64,000 nucleotides of DNA from Shimia thalassica (GTDB lineage Bacteria > Pseudomonadota > Alphaproteobacteria > Rhodobacterales > Rhodobacteraceae). Location of the stretch: NCBI RefSeq assembly GCF_001458215.1, contig NZ_CYTW01000001.1, positions 1,302,001 through 1,366,000 of the forward strand. The letters run 5' to 3'. Positions 1 through 8,749 of this stretch are shown one piece after another; the first letter of the stretch is position 1; each line of letters opens with the position of its first letter. The notes under the pieces were generated by a model. It ran no database searches. It saw nothing but the letters and a program-made list of their open reading frames with translations, and was not told the DNA's origin. Made by a program: the position numbers and the translations under genes.

Positions 1-711
1 GTCGGTCTTATTGGGGATATTGTGTACGACCCACATCACAAAGACCATCACGAGCCCCAGAATAAAGGCCCAGGCGACATTGTTGTGAACGAACTTTGAC
101 CAGATCAACAGGTTCGAATTGAAGCTTTTCCCCAGATAGGGCGCGATGAAACTGCGGCCGAACAAAACAAACAGACCGGTGAAGCCCAGCAAAACAAAGG
201 AACCCGCCAAAAGCCAGTGGCCAAAGCGTTCAATCGCCTTGAAGCGGGTCACGGTGCGCCCTGTCATCGGCTCGTCGATGCCGATTTTGCCACGCAGCAG
301 GAAGAACAGAAGCAGTGCGCCAATTGTTCCGAGCAACAGCCATCCACCATAGATACGAACAGGGCCGTCGCGGAACGTCAGCCACCACATGCCGCCGTCC
401 TGCATCAGAACGTCTGCGGCCTCGCTCTGGTTCGATACGCGGGTGTCTGCCGATCCATATCTGACAGCCCGCCACAGTTCAGGGTCCGAGACGCCGCCAA
501 GCGTTCCCAATTGCTCGCGCATGTCTTTTGCCCGAGCATCATCGCCAGTGTTGCCACTGCGAAAGGTGCTGTCCACATTTTGGCCCGACTGGCGTGCCAT
601 GATATCTTCAAGTGTTTGTGCACCACCGGTCGAGGTGCGGTCGGATTCCTGTGCGAGTGCCGGAATGGCAACAATCAGCGACAGGACAAGTGCGAGTGCC
701 ATGCGAAGCAT
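1..711 (-). CDS. fdhC: Formate dehydrogenase gamma subunit (cytochrome b), 3' end beyond the window
   Basis: This is the membrane cytochrome b subunit that passes electrons from periplasmic formate oxidation to the quinone pool. The visible 237 codons begin with a signal-like hydrophobic stretch (MLRMALALVLSLIVA then ALAQE), followed by a polar periplasmic segment of about 100 residues. Next come a hydrophobic helix (near GGWLLLGTIGALLLFFLL), the segment TRFKAIERFGHW with a His typical of heme-b ligation in this family, and two more hydrophobic helices. The reading frame runs off the left edge, so the C-terminal helices are missing. The ATG at 711 lies just downstream of a purine-rich stretch. 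It is the last visible gene of the fdh operon, after fdhB. The N-terminal extension before the first membrane helix is a known trait of alphaproteobacterial gamma subunits. Confidence 0.9.
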   Translation of the reverse strand, partial: MLRMALALVLSLIVAIPALAQESDRTSTGGAQTLEDIMARQSGQNVDSTFRSGNTGDDARAKDMREQLGTLGGVSDPELWRAVRYGSADTRVSNQSEAADVLMQDGGMWWLTFRDGPVRIYGGWLLLGTIGALLLFFLLRGKIGIDEPMTGRTVTRFKAIERFGHWLLAGSFVLLGFTGLFVLFGRSFIAPYLGKSFNSNLLIWSKFVHNNVAWAFILGLVMVFVMWVVHNIPNKTD

Positions 712-795
712 CGGCAACCCTCCTTGGATAAGAATTCTAATAAAGAGGAACAGGGCGGCCCCATCACAGGGCCGCCCGTTTAACGGTTGCCGAAG

Positions 796-1389
796 TTAGC
801 CGCCTTTTTGGTCGTAGGCAGTGCCCCAACCCCAGGCGCCCGAGCCAAAGCCGCGGGCCACAACACGTTCGCGATAGATCGCCGACACCACATCGCCGTC
901 ACCGGCAAGCAGGGCTTTTGTCGAACACATCTCGGCGCAGATTGGCAATTTGCCTTCTGCAATCCGGTTGCGGCCGTACTTGGCGAACTCAGCATTCGAG
1001 TGGTTTTCTTCGGGGCCACCGGCGCAGAAGGTACATTTGTCCATCTTGCCGCGGCTTCCAAAGTTGCCAGCCTGTGGATACTGCGGCGCGCCGAATGGGC
1101 ACGCGTAGAAGCAATAACCACACCCGATGCACAGGTCCTTGGAGTGCAGCACCACACCGTCATCGGTCTGATAGAAGCAATCCACCGGACAAACGGCCAT
1201 ACATGGCGCGTCGGAACAGTGCATACAGGCCACCGACAGCGAACGCTCGCCCGGTTTACCGTCATTCAGGGTTACCACGCGACGGCGGTTGATCCCCCAC
1301 GGCACCTCGTGCTCGTTCTTACAGGCGGTGACACAGGCGTTGCATTCGATGCAGCGTTCGGCGTCACAGAGGAACTTTGCTCTTGCCAT
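796..1389 (-). CDS. fdhB: Formate dehydrogenase beta (iron-sulfur) subunit
   Basis: A 197-residue four-cluster ferredoxin subunit that relays electrons from FdhA to the cytochrome b subunit. Four cysteine groups are visible. The first is C13, C16, C19, C23 (ERCIECNACVTACK). The second is CMHCSDAPCMAVCPVDC, the third CIGCGYCFYACPFGAP, and the fourth is built from CTFCAGG and the late CAEMC. It lacks the C-terminal transmembrane helix of E. coli FdnH, so membrane attachment probably depends on the gamma subunit. It starts 12 bp after the fdhA stop and is surely co-transcribed. A gap of 84 bp separates it from fdhC. Confidence 0.95.
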   Translation of the reverse strand: MARAKFLCDAERCIECNACVTACKNEHEVPWGINRRRVVTLNDGKPGERSLSVACMHCSDAPCMAVCPVDCFYQTDDGVVLHSKDLCIGCGYCFYACPFGAPQYPQAGNFGSRGKMDKCTFCAGGPEENHSNAEFAKYGRNRIAEGKLPICAEMCSTKALLAGDGDVVSAIYRERVVARGFGSGAWGWGTAYDQKGG

Positions 1390-1401
1390 ATCTCTCTCTC
1401 C

Positions 1402-4299
1402 TTACGCTGACCAGATTTTGCAGAGCGTGGTCTTCGTCTCTTGCATCTGGGTTACCGAGTCATAGCCATAGGTCTGGGCGGTGTTTGTTGATTCACCCAG
1501 CACATAGGGATCGGCGCCGTCGGGGTATTTGTCCCGCAGGTCCTGTCCCTGGAAATGGCCGCCAAAGTGGAACGGCATAAAGGCGACGCCTTCACCGACA
1601 CGCTCCGTGACCAGTGCCATGACCTTGACCTTGCCGCCTTCAGGGCCTTCGACCCAGACTTGCGCGCCGTCCCGCACACCAAGGTTATTGGCGTCACGCG
1701 GGTTCATTTCGACAAACATGTCTTGCTGAAGTTCGGCCAGCCATGGGTTCGAACGGGTCTCGTCACCGCCACCTTCATATTCGACCAGACGGCCGGATGT
1801 GAGGATGATCGGATAGTCTTTCGAGAAGTCGTTCTTCTGGATCGATGCATACAAGGTCGGCAGACGATAGGACTGACGGTCCTCGTATGTTGGATAATCC
1901 TCGACCAGATCGCGCCGCGGCGTATAGAGAGGCTCGCGGTGCAGCGGCACCGGATCGGGGAATGTCCAGACAACAGCACGGGCTTTTGCGTTCCCGAAGG
2001 GTGCGCATTCGTGCTTGATCGCAACCCGCTGGATGCCGCCGGACAGGTCGGTTTTCCAGTTGGTCTTGGGACCTGCAACAGCATCAATGCTGGCACGTTC
2101 CTCGTCTGTCAGGTCGCCATCCCATCCAAGATCCATCAGCATCTGCATGGTGAATTCCGGATAGCCGTCCTGAATTTCCGAATTCGCCGAATAGACGCCT
2201 TCGGCCAGAAGGTTGTCACCATCACGTTCCACACCAAAACGGGCACGGAATGTCAGGCCACCTTCAGACACAGGTTTGGACATGTCATAGAGGTTTGGCG
2301 TCCCCGGGTGGTTCATCTCGGGTGTGCCCCAGCACGGCCATGGCAGACCATAATAGTCCCCATCAGCCGGTCCACCGATCGCTTGCAGCGTTGTACGGTC
2401 AAACGTGTGCTGGTTCGCCATGTGCTTTTTCAAACGCTCGGGCGACTGGCCGGTATAACCGATTGTCCAGAGACCTTTGTTGAACTCGCGGGTGACGCTT
2501 TCGATGTTCGGGGTGTTCTCGTCTTCCATTTCGATATTGCGGAAGAAACGATCGGCCCAGCCGAACTTGTTGGCGAACATACCCATGATTTCATGGTCTG
2601 GTTTGGATTCGAACAACGGATCGACAACCTGATCGCGCCACTGGAACGACCGGTTCGAAGCGGTGACAGAGCCACGTGTTTCGAACTGGGTACAGGCGGG
2701 CAACAGGTAAACGCCATCGGTGCGGTCCTGCATAACGGCGGAAACGGTGGGATACGGGTCAACCACGACCAGCATGTCCAACTTTTCCATCGCCGTTTTC
2801 ATTTCCGTACCACGGGTTTGCGAGTTGGGCGCGTGGCCCCACAGAACCATGGCGCGCACATTGTTGGGCTGATCGATATTGTCCTTGTCTTCAAGAACAC
2901 CGTCGATCCAACGTGACACGGGAATACCTTTCAGGTTCTGAAGGCTTTTCTCTTTGCCATCTTTCCCTTTGAGCATGTCGAACTGAGAAGTCAGCCAGTC
3001 GCCTTCTTCTTCCCAAACACGTGCCCAGTGTGCCCATGCGCCTTTTGACAGGCCATAATAGCCGGGCAGGGTGTGGGACAGAACGCCAAGGTCGGTTGCA
3101 CCCTGTACGTTGTCGTGGCCGCGGAAGATGTTGGTGCCGCCGCCGCTTGTGCCCATGTTGCCCAAGGCAAGCTGGAGAACACAATATGCACGGGTGTTGT
3201 TGTTACCGTTGGTGTGCTGTGTTCCACCCATACACCAGATTACGGTGCCAGGACGGTTGTTGACCATGGTACGTGCAACGCGGCGCAGCTGAGACCCCGG
3301 CGCGCCAGTGACGCGTTCGACTTCTTCAGGTGTCCATTTGCGCACTTCTTCACGGATCTGGTCCATGCCCCAAACACGGGTGCGGATGAACTCTTTGTCT
3401 TCCCAACCGTTTTCGAAGATGTGGTAGAGAATGCCCCAAACCAGCGCAACGTCGGTGCCGGGACGGAAGCGCACATATTCATCCGCATGTGCCGCAGTCC
3501 GCGTAAAGCGCGGATCGCAAACGATGACGGGCGCATTGTTCTGCTCTTTGGCTTTCAACAGGTGCAACAGCGAAACAGGGTGTGCTTCGGCCGGGTTGCC
3601 ACCAATGATGAAGATAGCCTTGGAGTTGTGGATGTCATTGTACGAGTTTGTCATCGCACCATAGCCCCAGGTGTTCGCAACACCGGCAACTGTAGTCGAG
3701 TGACAAATACGGGCCTGGTGATCCACGTTGTTTGTGCCCCAATAGGCGGCAAACTTGCGGAACAGATAGGCCTGCTCGTTGTTGTGTTTGGCCGAGCCGA
3801 GCCAGTAGACGCTGTCAGGTCCGCTTTCTTCGCGGATCTGCATCATCTGGTCGCCGACTTCGTTGATCGCCTGCTCCCATGAAATGCGCTTCCATTCACC
3901 ACCCTCTTTTTTCATCGGGTACTTGAGGCGGCGCTCACCATGGGCGTGCTCGCGAACCGAGGCACCTTTGGCGCAGTGCGCTCCAAGGTTGAACGGGCTG
4001 TCCCAGCCGGGCTCTTGCCCGATCCAGACGCCGCTTTGCACTTCGGCTACGACGGTACAGCCCACAGAACAGTGGGTACAGACCGACTTGATGGTTTCTA
4101 CAGTGCCCGCAGCAGCAGATGCCGCTGCATTGGCTTGCGTCACCGTACCACCGGTGGCGCTGATCGCGGCAAGACCACCAATGGCCAGACCGCTGCCACG
4201 CAGGAATGCGCGGCGGTCGACAGATTTCTCTGCGACGTCAGACAGGATACTTGTCCGCTGGGGGCGTCTCGCTACCCCGTTGGTCTTTTTCCTAAGCAT
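1402..4299 (-). CDS. fdhA: Formate dehydrogenase alpha (catalytic Mo/W-bis-MGD) subunit, cysteine type, Tat-exported
   Basis: A 965-residue molybdopterin oxidoreductase that oxidises formate to CO2. The N terminus has a twin-arginine signal (VDRRAFLRGSG, residues 27-37) followed by a hydrophobic, Ala-rich stretch. The 4Fe-4S site is C74-x2-C77-x3-C81-x27-C109. The active-site segment HQARICHSTTVAG places Cys199 where E. coli FdnG has selenocysteine; the following His200 is also conserved in the family. C-terminal molybdopterin-guanine-dinucleotide-binding segments follow (for example TSGRLVEYEGGGDETR). The ATG at 4299 has a strong GGGAGG ribosome site. The length suits the periplasmic FdnG/FdhA class. 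The metal cannot be read from the protein, but the tungstate uptake genes at 12051-14265 suggest tungsten (inference). Confidence 0.97.
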   Translation of the reverse strand: MLRKKTNGVARRPQRTSILSDVAEKSVDRRAFLRGSGLAIGGLAAISATGGTVTQANAAASAAAGTVETIKSVCTHCSVGCTVVAEVQSGVWIGQEPGWDSPFNLGAHCAKGASVREHAHGERRLKYPMKKEGGEWKRISWEQAINEVGDQMMQIREESGPDSVYWLGSAKHNNEQAYLFRKFAAYWGTNNVDHQARICHSTTVAGVANTWGYGAMTNSYNDIHNSKAIFIIGGNPAEAHPVSLLHLLKAKEQNNAPVIVCDPRFTRTAAHADEYVRFRPGTDVALVWGILYHIFENGWEDKEFIRTRVWGMDQIREEVRKWTPEEVERVTGAPGSQLRRVARTMVNNRPGTVIWCMGGTQHTNGNNNTRAYCVLQLALGNMGTSGGGTNIFRGHDNVQGATDLGVLSHTLPGYYGLSKGAWAHWARVWEEEGDWLTSQFDMLKGKDGKEKSLQNLKGIPVSRWIDGVLEDKDNIDQPNNVRAMVLWGHAPNSQTRGTEMKTAMEKLDMLVVVDPYPTVSAVMQDRTDGVYLLPACTQFETRGSVTASNRSFQWRDQVVDPLFESKPDHEIMGMFANKFGWADRFFRNIEMEDENTPNIESVTREFNKGLWTIGYTGQSPERLKKHMANQHTFDRTTLQAIGGPADGDYYGLPWPCWGTPEMNHPGTPNLYDMSKPVSEGGLTFRARFGVERDGDNLLAEGVYSANSEIQDGYPEFTMQMLMDLGWDGDLTDEERASIDAVAGPKTNWKTDLSGGIQRVAIKHECAPFGNAKARAVVWTFPDPVPLHREPLYTPRRDLVEDYPTYEDRQSYRLPTLYASIQKNDFSKDYPIILTSGRLVEYEGGGDETRSNPWLAELQQDMFVEMNPRDANNLGVRDGAQVWVEGPEGGKVKVMALVTERVGEGVAFMPFHFGGHFQGQDLRDKYPDGADPYVLGESTNTAQTYGYDSVTQMQETKTTLCKIWSA

Positions 4300-4405
4300 T
4301 TAAACCTCCCTTGCTGTCCCAATCGGAACTTAGCTGGGTTAACGAAAACCGCAGGCAGTCGGGCCAATCGCAACCAGTCGCCTGTGGCAGAAAACCTCGT
4401 CCGCT

Positions 4406-4597
4406 TTAGAAGCGGGCGCTGTCAAAGTATGCGCGGGTGTGCGCGGTATCCTGCATCTTGTCTGATGACAGGTCGGGTTCTGCGGCTTCTGCTGCGCCCC
4501 CTGTGGTCGCAACGACCACTGCCGCAGCAGGGGCAGCGGTTGCAGCCATTTTCAGAAAATCGCGACGGCTTGCACCATCTTCGGTTTTCTTGGTCAT
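4406..4597 (-). CDS. Small Tat-signal protein of the formate dehydrogenase operon
   Basis: A 63-residue protein that is mostly a twin-arginine signal: SRRDFLKMAATAAPAAA, then AEAAEP and about 25 polar residues. It matches the small formate-dehydrogenase-region Tat proteins found upstream of fdhA in many proteobacteria. Their function is not established; a role in assembly or export of the FdhA complex is inferred from position. The ATG at 4597 is preceded by AGGAGGA (reverse complement of 4603-4609), an excellent ribosome site. It lies between the TorD-like chaperone and fdhA, so it is expressed with both. Confidence 0.85.
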   Translation of the reverse strand: MTKKTEDGASRRDFLKMAATAAPAAAVVVATTGGAAEAAEPDLSSDKMQDTAHTRAYFDSARF

Positions 4598-4646
4598 GAG
4601 AGTCCTCCTCTCTTGGGTTGTGGCGGTTGCCCGCCGGTATTGCGGA

Positions 4647-5273
4647 TTACTCCGCGCTCATCCGAAAGCCTTCGGTTTCGATATCCACGAACACGCGCCC
4701 GACAGCGCCGACCGCCGCGTAAAACACCGAATTCTTGGCAGCTTCCAAATCTGAATAAAAATGTCCCGCCCACGGAGAGATGTGGCGGTTAAAGAACGTT
4801 TTCTGGTCTGCCAGCGTGGCAGGTGTTCCAAAACGTCCCACAATCAACGCGCCCATCATTTCCATCAGCGAGGCGATGTTGTCTTCGGGCTCGTACACAT
4901 TGTCGGCACGGCTCAGACCCCGGGCCGCCATGTCCTGACGCAGGGTGGCCAGCGGCTTTTCGTTCAAGAAGCCCGTCATATAGTAGCTGGCATAGGGCAA
5001 AAGTTCGCCGCGACCCAAGCCGATGAACAACTTGTTGAACTCACGTTCGACAGTCGGGGGCTTGCTCAGGCTCGCGATCTTGGCCAGCGCATTTATCGCC
5101 GTGCCCAGATCGCTGTCGTCGCCGCTCAGACCCGCGGTCTGGCTCAACAGCATGTCGTCCGGAGGGCCAGCCAACAGAGCGCCAAGGAAGTTATAGAGGT
5201 CTGCACGCAAACGGTCCTCTTGCGAGACGGCCGGAAGTTCTGCGGTTGCGGTCATATTTGTGTCCTGTGTCAT
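4647..5273 (-). CDS. TorD/DmsD-family molybdoenzyme chaperone
   Basis: A 208-residue all-helical cytoplasmic chaperone. TorD-family proteins bind the Tat signal and apo-form of a molybdoenzyme until the cofactor is inserted. Family features visible are EFNKLFIGLGRGELLPYASYY in the middle and the EPEDNIASLMEMMGALI stretch, the equivalent of the E-P-x-D-H signature (Asn in place of His). The ATG overlaps the stop of the upstream DUF3306 gene by ATGA (5270-5273), so translation is coupled. The presumed client is FdhA. A second ATG six codons later is a possible alternative start. Confidence 0.85.
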   Translation of the reverse strand: MTQDTNMTATAELPAVSQEDRLRADLYNFLGALLAGPPDDMLLSQTAGLSGDDSDLGTAINALAKIASLSKPPTVEREFNKLFIGLGRGELLPYASYYMTGFLNEKPLATLRQDMAARGLSRADNVYEPEDNIASLMEMMGALIVGRFGTPATLADQKTFFNRHISPWAGHFYSDLEAAKNSVFYAAVGAVGRVFVDIETEGFRMSAE

Positions 5274-5893
5274 GCGGAGGCTCCTGCGTCATCAAATGCA
5301 AAGCGCATCCGACGCGGGGGCAGGGGGGCGTCATCATGTGTCTCTTCAAACTCAGGTGGCTCATGGGCCACGGCAGTTTCAGAGTGCGCAATCATCGGGT
5401 CGGGTTCTGTTGCGGGAGCAGGCTGCTCATCGACATCATCGGCTGGAAGGGCTTCGGGCTCTTCCGTTGCGGCCTCGGCGGCGGCTTCCGCTTCTGCCTG
5501 ACGCGCCAGTTCGTCGACATGCGCGGTCATCCCTTTGCCAACCTGATAGGCCGTCTGAAGGTTTTCGATCACACAGGACGCATCGGTGAAATCTTCGCCG
5601 TAATCGACAAGACCATCAACATTGGCCAGAACGGGATTGGTTAGCCAAAGGCGGCGCAAGGCACGGTTTCGGATACGGGCGGGCACTGTCTCGGTCAGGA
5701 AGACCTTGAAATCATCACCTGCGCACAACTCATCCGGATCAGGCAGCCCAAGTTCTTGAAGGATTTCTGCATCGCTTTGCTCTTCCAGCGACGCATCGCG
5801 CTCGGCCAGGGCCTGCGCTTCGACCTTGCGCAGGTCTTCCGCTTGTTCTGCTTCAACGGCGGCTTTGCGGCGGGACCAGAAATCTCGGCTCAT
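5270..5893 (-). CDS. DUF3306 protein of the formate dehydrogenase operon
   Basis: A 207-residue protein recognised as DUF3306 from its opening (MSRDFWSRRKAAVEAE), the LGLPDPDELCAGDDFKVFL segment, and RNRALRRLWLTNPVLANVDGL. The N-terminal part is charged and likely a coiled coil; the C-terminal third (about residues 150-207) is acidic, Pro/Ala-rich and probably disordered. No enzymatic motif is seen. The family occurs with DUF3305 and formate dehydrogenase genes in alpha- and betaproteobacteria, where an assembly role is suspected but unproven. It is coupled by ATGA overlaps to both the upstream DUF3305 gene and the downstream TorD-like gene. Confidence 0.85.
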   Translation of the reverse strand: MSRDFWSRRKAAVEAEQAEDLRKVEAQALAERDASLEEQSDAEILQELGLPDPDELCAGDDFKVFLTETVPARIRNRALRRLWLTNPVLANVDGLVDYGEDFTDASCVIENLQTAYQVGKGMTAHVDELARQAEAEAAAEAATEEPEALPADDVDEQPAPATEPDPMIAHSETAVAHEPPEFEETHDDAPLPPRRMRFAFDDAGASA

Positions 5894-6480
5894 TGCAAAC
5901 GCTCCTTACGGGCGGCACTTGGGGACCTATACACATCAGCAACCTGCTTGATACGCGCATCCCCGATGCCATCTTCCCTCAGCGTAACATCTTTTTTGTC
6001 ACGGCGGCGTTTTTTGAAAACTTCTTCGACATGGTGCGCATCCACGAAATCCTGAACCCAGCGTTCAAGGCCTGCGGGCATGGCGACCTTTTCGACAATT
6101 TCTTCACCGCTGTCAGAATAATCCTGCGCCTCGTAGGGCGAGGCGGTGGCCAGAACCACATCAAAGGGATGCGGCCCATCGCATTCGCGCATCACAACAT
6201 AGATGCAGGGGACCTGAGCGTTCAAACCGTGCAGATATGCATCCGTTTCCGCACCATGAAGTTCCAGCGTAACAGTGGCGGCATGAAAGTCGGTTTGATC
6301 CGCGTCTTCCCGCAAGATCCGCCAATCGCCGTCTCCGGCGCCCGGTAAAACGCCAATCGCTTTCCACGACCATTTGGCCCAACGAGTGACCCCCGGTGCG
6401 CGACGCAAAACGATACCCAGTGGCAGCGTCTGGTATTTTTCAGGATTATGGATCACTCCTCCCGAGTCCCCCTTTGGCAT
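5890..6480 (-). CDS. DUF3305 protein, first gene of the formate dehydrogenase operon
   Basis: About 196 residues, assigned to DUF3305 from the core LPLGIVLRRAPGVTRWAKWSWKA followed by VLPGAGDGDWRIL, a small beta-rich domain. The C-terminal tail is basic (VFKKRRRDKKDVTL). I chose the ATG at 6480 because the family core begins about 15 residues later and a weak GGGACC lies upstream. An in-frame ATG at 6537 (MSKIGLCLSL) is possible. The frame stays open as far as 6876, but that would overlap the divergent gene at 6776 and is unlikely. Function is unknown; the position at the head of the fdh operon suggests a maturation role. Confidence 0.8.
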   Translation of the reverse strand: MPKGDSGGVIHNPEKYQTLPLGIVLRRAPGVTRWAKWSWKAIGVLPGAGDGDWRILREDADQTDFHAATVTLELHGAETDAYLHGLNAQVPCIYVVMRECDGPHPFDVVLATASPYEAQDYSDSGEEIVEKVAMPAGLERWVQDFVDAHHVEEVFKKRRRDKKDVTLREDGIGDARIKQVADVYRSPSAARKERLQ

Positions 6481-6775
6481 TTCTAGGTCCCAGCATTGCC
6501 CTTGCGGAAGCGACAGGCAAAGACCGATTTTCGACATTCGCGAATTAACTTGTGAGGTTGGACATTTTGGGTAGGCCTGTGTGCCACGGTATGCCGACGG
6601 GGACGTATTGTCTAAACCGACAGAAAAAGTTGGTTTATGGCCGAAGCTGCAAATTGCCGAATCTTGCGTTGTTCGAGGCAGTGATTCGCCACCCGCCTCT
6701 GCAAGAAAATCGGTTGTCGGCAGCTGGGAATCATGCCTAGTTTGTCCGAGTTTTTCGACCGAAAAGGGGAGTTTC
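6481..6775. promoter_or_regulatory. Divergent promoter region between the fdh operon and the ferredoxin gene
   Basis: This 295 bp gap separates two divergent units that both serve formate oxidation, so it should hold promoters for each. I see no coding potential with a ribosome site on either strand, other than frame extensions of the flanking genes. A clear ribosome site (AAAAGGGGAG) precedes the ATG at 6776. I could not pick out a convincing regulator palindrome. Confidence 0.5.
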
Positions 6776-8749
6776 ATGGGCGAGACATCGACTCGAGAGG
6801 ATGCTTTTAAGTCCTTGATTTTATGCAATTGTGAGGCGAGTCTTGAGGTCGATGCAGAGGCGTTGTCCGAGGTCACTGGATTGGGCTGTTCAAAAGTGCA
6901 TTCAGGGCTGTGTCAGGGGCAATCCGAGGACGCGGCACGGGCCATTGCAGGGGGTGACGCAATTATTTGTTGCACCCAGGAACAGGCCTTTTTCGAGGAG
7001 CTCGCAGCCGATATCGATGCCCCCGCACCAGCGGTTCTTGACCTGAGAGATCGGGCAGGATGGAGCACGGACCAACGGTCAAAACTACCCAAAATGGCCG
7101 CATTGGCCGCCGAAGCTTTGATGCCTGCGCCCGACATGAAGACCGCAGATGTGCTTTCCGAGGGGCTTTGTCTGGTCGTGGGGCCCGCAGAAACGGCGCT
7201 CGCTGCGGCGGCGCAACTGGCCCCGCATCTGAGTGTAACGGCCCTCCTGACCGATGACGGTGACCTTTCTGACACCCGTGATTTTGATATCGTGCGCGGC
7301 AAGCTGCGGCGCGCCACCGGCGCGTTTGGTCAGTTCGAAGTGACGATAGATGCTTTGCAGCAGGTGTCGCCGGGGGGGCGCGGTGAACGTGTTCTGTCCG
7401 AACCGCGCGATGGCGGTCGGTCGCAATGCGATCTCATTCTGGATTTGACGGGGGGAACGCCCCTGTTTCCGGCCCATGAAAAACGCGACGGGTATTTGCG
7501 CCCTGATCCCAAAAGCACAGGCGAAGTGGCTGCGGCCGTTCTGGAAGCGTCACACATGGTTGGGACGTTTGAAAAACCTCTTTATGTGCGGGTGGAACCT
7601 TTGTTCTGTGCGCATTCCCGCGCCAATCAGACCGGATGCACCAACTGTCTTGATGTGTGCCCCACAGGTGCAATTGTACCGGGCGGCGACCACGTGGTGA
7701 TTGATCCGATGGTCTGTGCGGGCTGCGGATCTTGTGCCGCGCTGTGCCCTTCCGGTGCGATTTCCTATGATGCACCTTCGCACGATCACACCATCCGGCG
7801 CGTTCAAACGCTTGCAAGTGCCTATCTTGCGGCTTCGGGAACGGCGCCCCGGCTTTTGGTGGTGAATGAACATGGATCAGAGATGATCCGTTTGGCGGCG
7901 CGTTATGGGCATGGGTTGCCCGCAGATGTTATTCCGCTTGAAGTGACCTCGCTCAACGCATTTGGCCATGCCGAGGCTCTTGCTGCATTGGCGGCGGGTT
8001 TTGTGGATGTCCGGATTGTTCCGGGCCCAACAACAGAGCGCCCGCCACTGGAGCAAGAGATCGCGTTGGCCGTGGCCATAGCTGGCGACAAGATTACCTT
8101 GTTGGACGAGCAGGATCCGGATCTGATGGTGGCGCGCCTTTATGATGCGTCGGTTGGGACATCTATTGATGACCCGATCCGCCCCATGGGAACACGTCGC
8201 CAGATCACACGTCAGGCCGCGCGCAGCTTGCTTCCCGAGGATGAAATTGTACCGCTGCCCGAGAATGCGCCTTATGGGGCGGTGGTGGTCAACAGCGACT
8301 CTTGCACATTGTGCCTCAGCTGTGTGTCGCTTTGCCCGTCAGGGGCCTTGGGCGACAATCCCGATCAGCCGCAACTGCGTTTCCAAGAGGATGCCTGTCT
8401 GCAATGCGGGTTGTGTTCGAATATTTGTCCCGAAAACGCAATTAGTTACGAGCCGCGCCTTAACCTGACGCCGTCCGCACTCGAGCAGGTTGTCCTGCAA
8501 GAGGAAGAGCCCTTCGCTTGTGTTGATTGTGGCGCGTTGTTTGGTGTGAAGTCGACAATCGAACGTATCACCGAGAAGCTTACCGGATCGCCGATGTATC
8601 AAAATCCCGAGGCTTTGCGCATGATCCAGATGTGCGACAATTGCCGTGTCAGCGCCCAGTATCATGCCGAAAACAGTCCCCTCGCAGGGGGCGAGCGTCC
8701 GCGGGTGCGTACCACCGAGGATTACCTCAGCAAGCGACGTGATCACTGA
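6776..8749 (+). CDS. Polyferredoxin-type 4Fe-4S protein next to formate dehydrogenase
   Basis: A 657-residue cytoplasmic iron-sulfur protein. Ferredoxin motifs form two pairs. The first pair is CTNCLDVCPTGAI plus CAGCGSCAALCPSGAI (about residues 283-325). The second is CTLCLSCVSLCPSGAL plus CLQCGLCSNICPENAI (about residues 509-560). The C terminus has further cysteines (CVDCGALFG, CDNCRV). The N-terminal third carries CNCEASLEVDAEAL and CSKVHSGLC and resembles the CoB-CoM heterodisulfide reductase A / NosR-like class only vaguely. The start was set at 6776 by its ribosome site; the frame is open further upstream. The gene is divergent from the fdh operon and overlaps the convergent cytochrome gene by 7 bp. 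An electron-transfer role linked to formate dehydrogenase is inferred from position. Confidence 0.85.
   Translation: MGETSTREDAFKSLILCNCEASLEVDAEALSEVTGLGCSKVHSGLCQGQSEDAARAIAGGDAIICCTQEQAFFEELAADIDAPAPAVLDLRDRAGWSTDQRSKLPKMAALAAEALMPAPDMKTADVLSEGLCLVVGPAETALAAAAQLAPHLSVTALLTDDGDLSDTRDFDIVRGKLRRATGAFGQFEVTIDALQQVSPGGRGERVLSEPRDGGRSQCDLILDLTGGTPLFPAHEKRDGYLRPDPKSTGEVAAAVLEASHMVGTFEKPLYVRVEPLFCAHSRANQTGCTNCLDVCPTGAIVPGGDHVVIDPMVCAGCGSCAALCPSGAISYDAPSHDHTIRRVQTLASAYLAASGTAPRLLVVNEHGSEMIRLAARYGHGLPADVIPLEVTSLNAFGHAEALAALAAGFVDVRIVPGPTTERPPLEQEIALAVAIAGDKITLLDEQDPDLMVARLYDASVGTSIDDPIRPMGTRRQITRQAARSLLPEDEIVPLPENAPYGAVVVNSDSCTLCLSCVSLCPSGALGDNPDQPQLRFQEDACLQCGLCSNICPENAISYEPRLNLTPSALEQVVLQEEEPFACVDCGALFGVKSTIERITEKLTGSPMYQNPEALRMIQMCDNCRVSAQYHAENSPLAGGERPRVRTTEDYLSKRRDH

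Noticed and set aside
1555-2916. 453-codon open frame on the plus strand
   Set aside because: It is antisense to the catalytic core of fdhA, whose motifs are beyond doubt, and its translation has no recognisable domain. High G+C coding DNA often leaves long open frames opposite real genes.
3699-3707. Selenocysteine in FdhA
   Set aside because: The active-site codon (minus strand) is TGC, Cys199, not TGA, and no SECIS-like hairpin was needed or seen.
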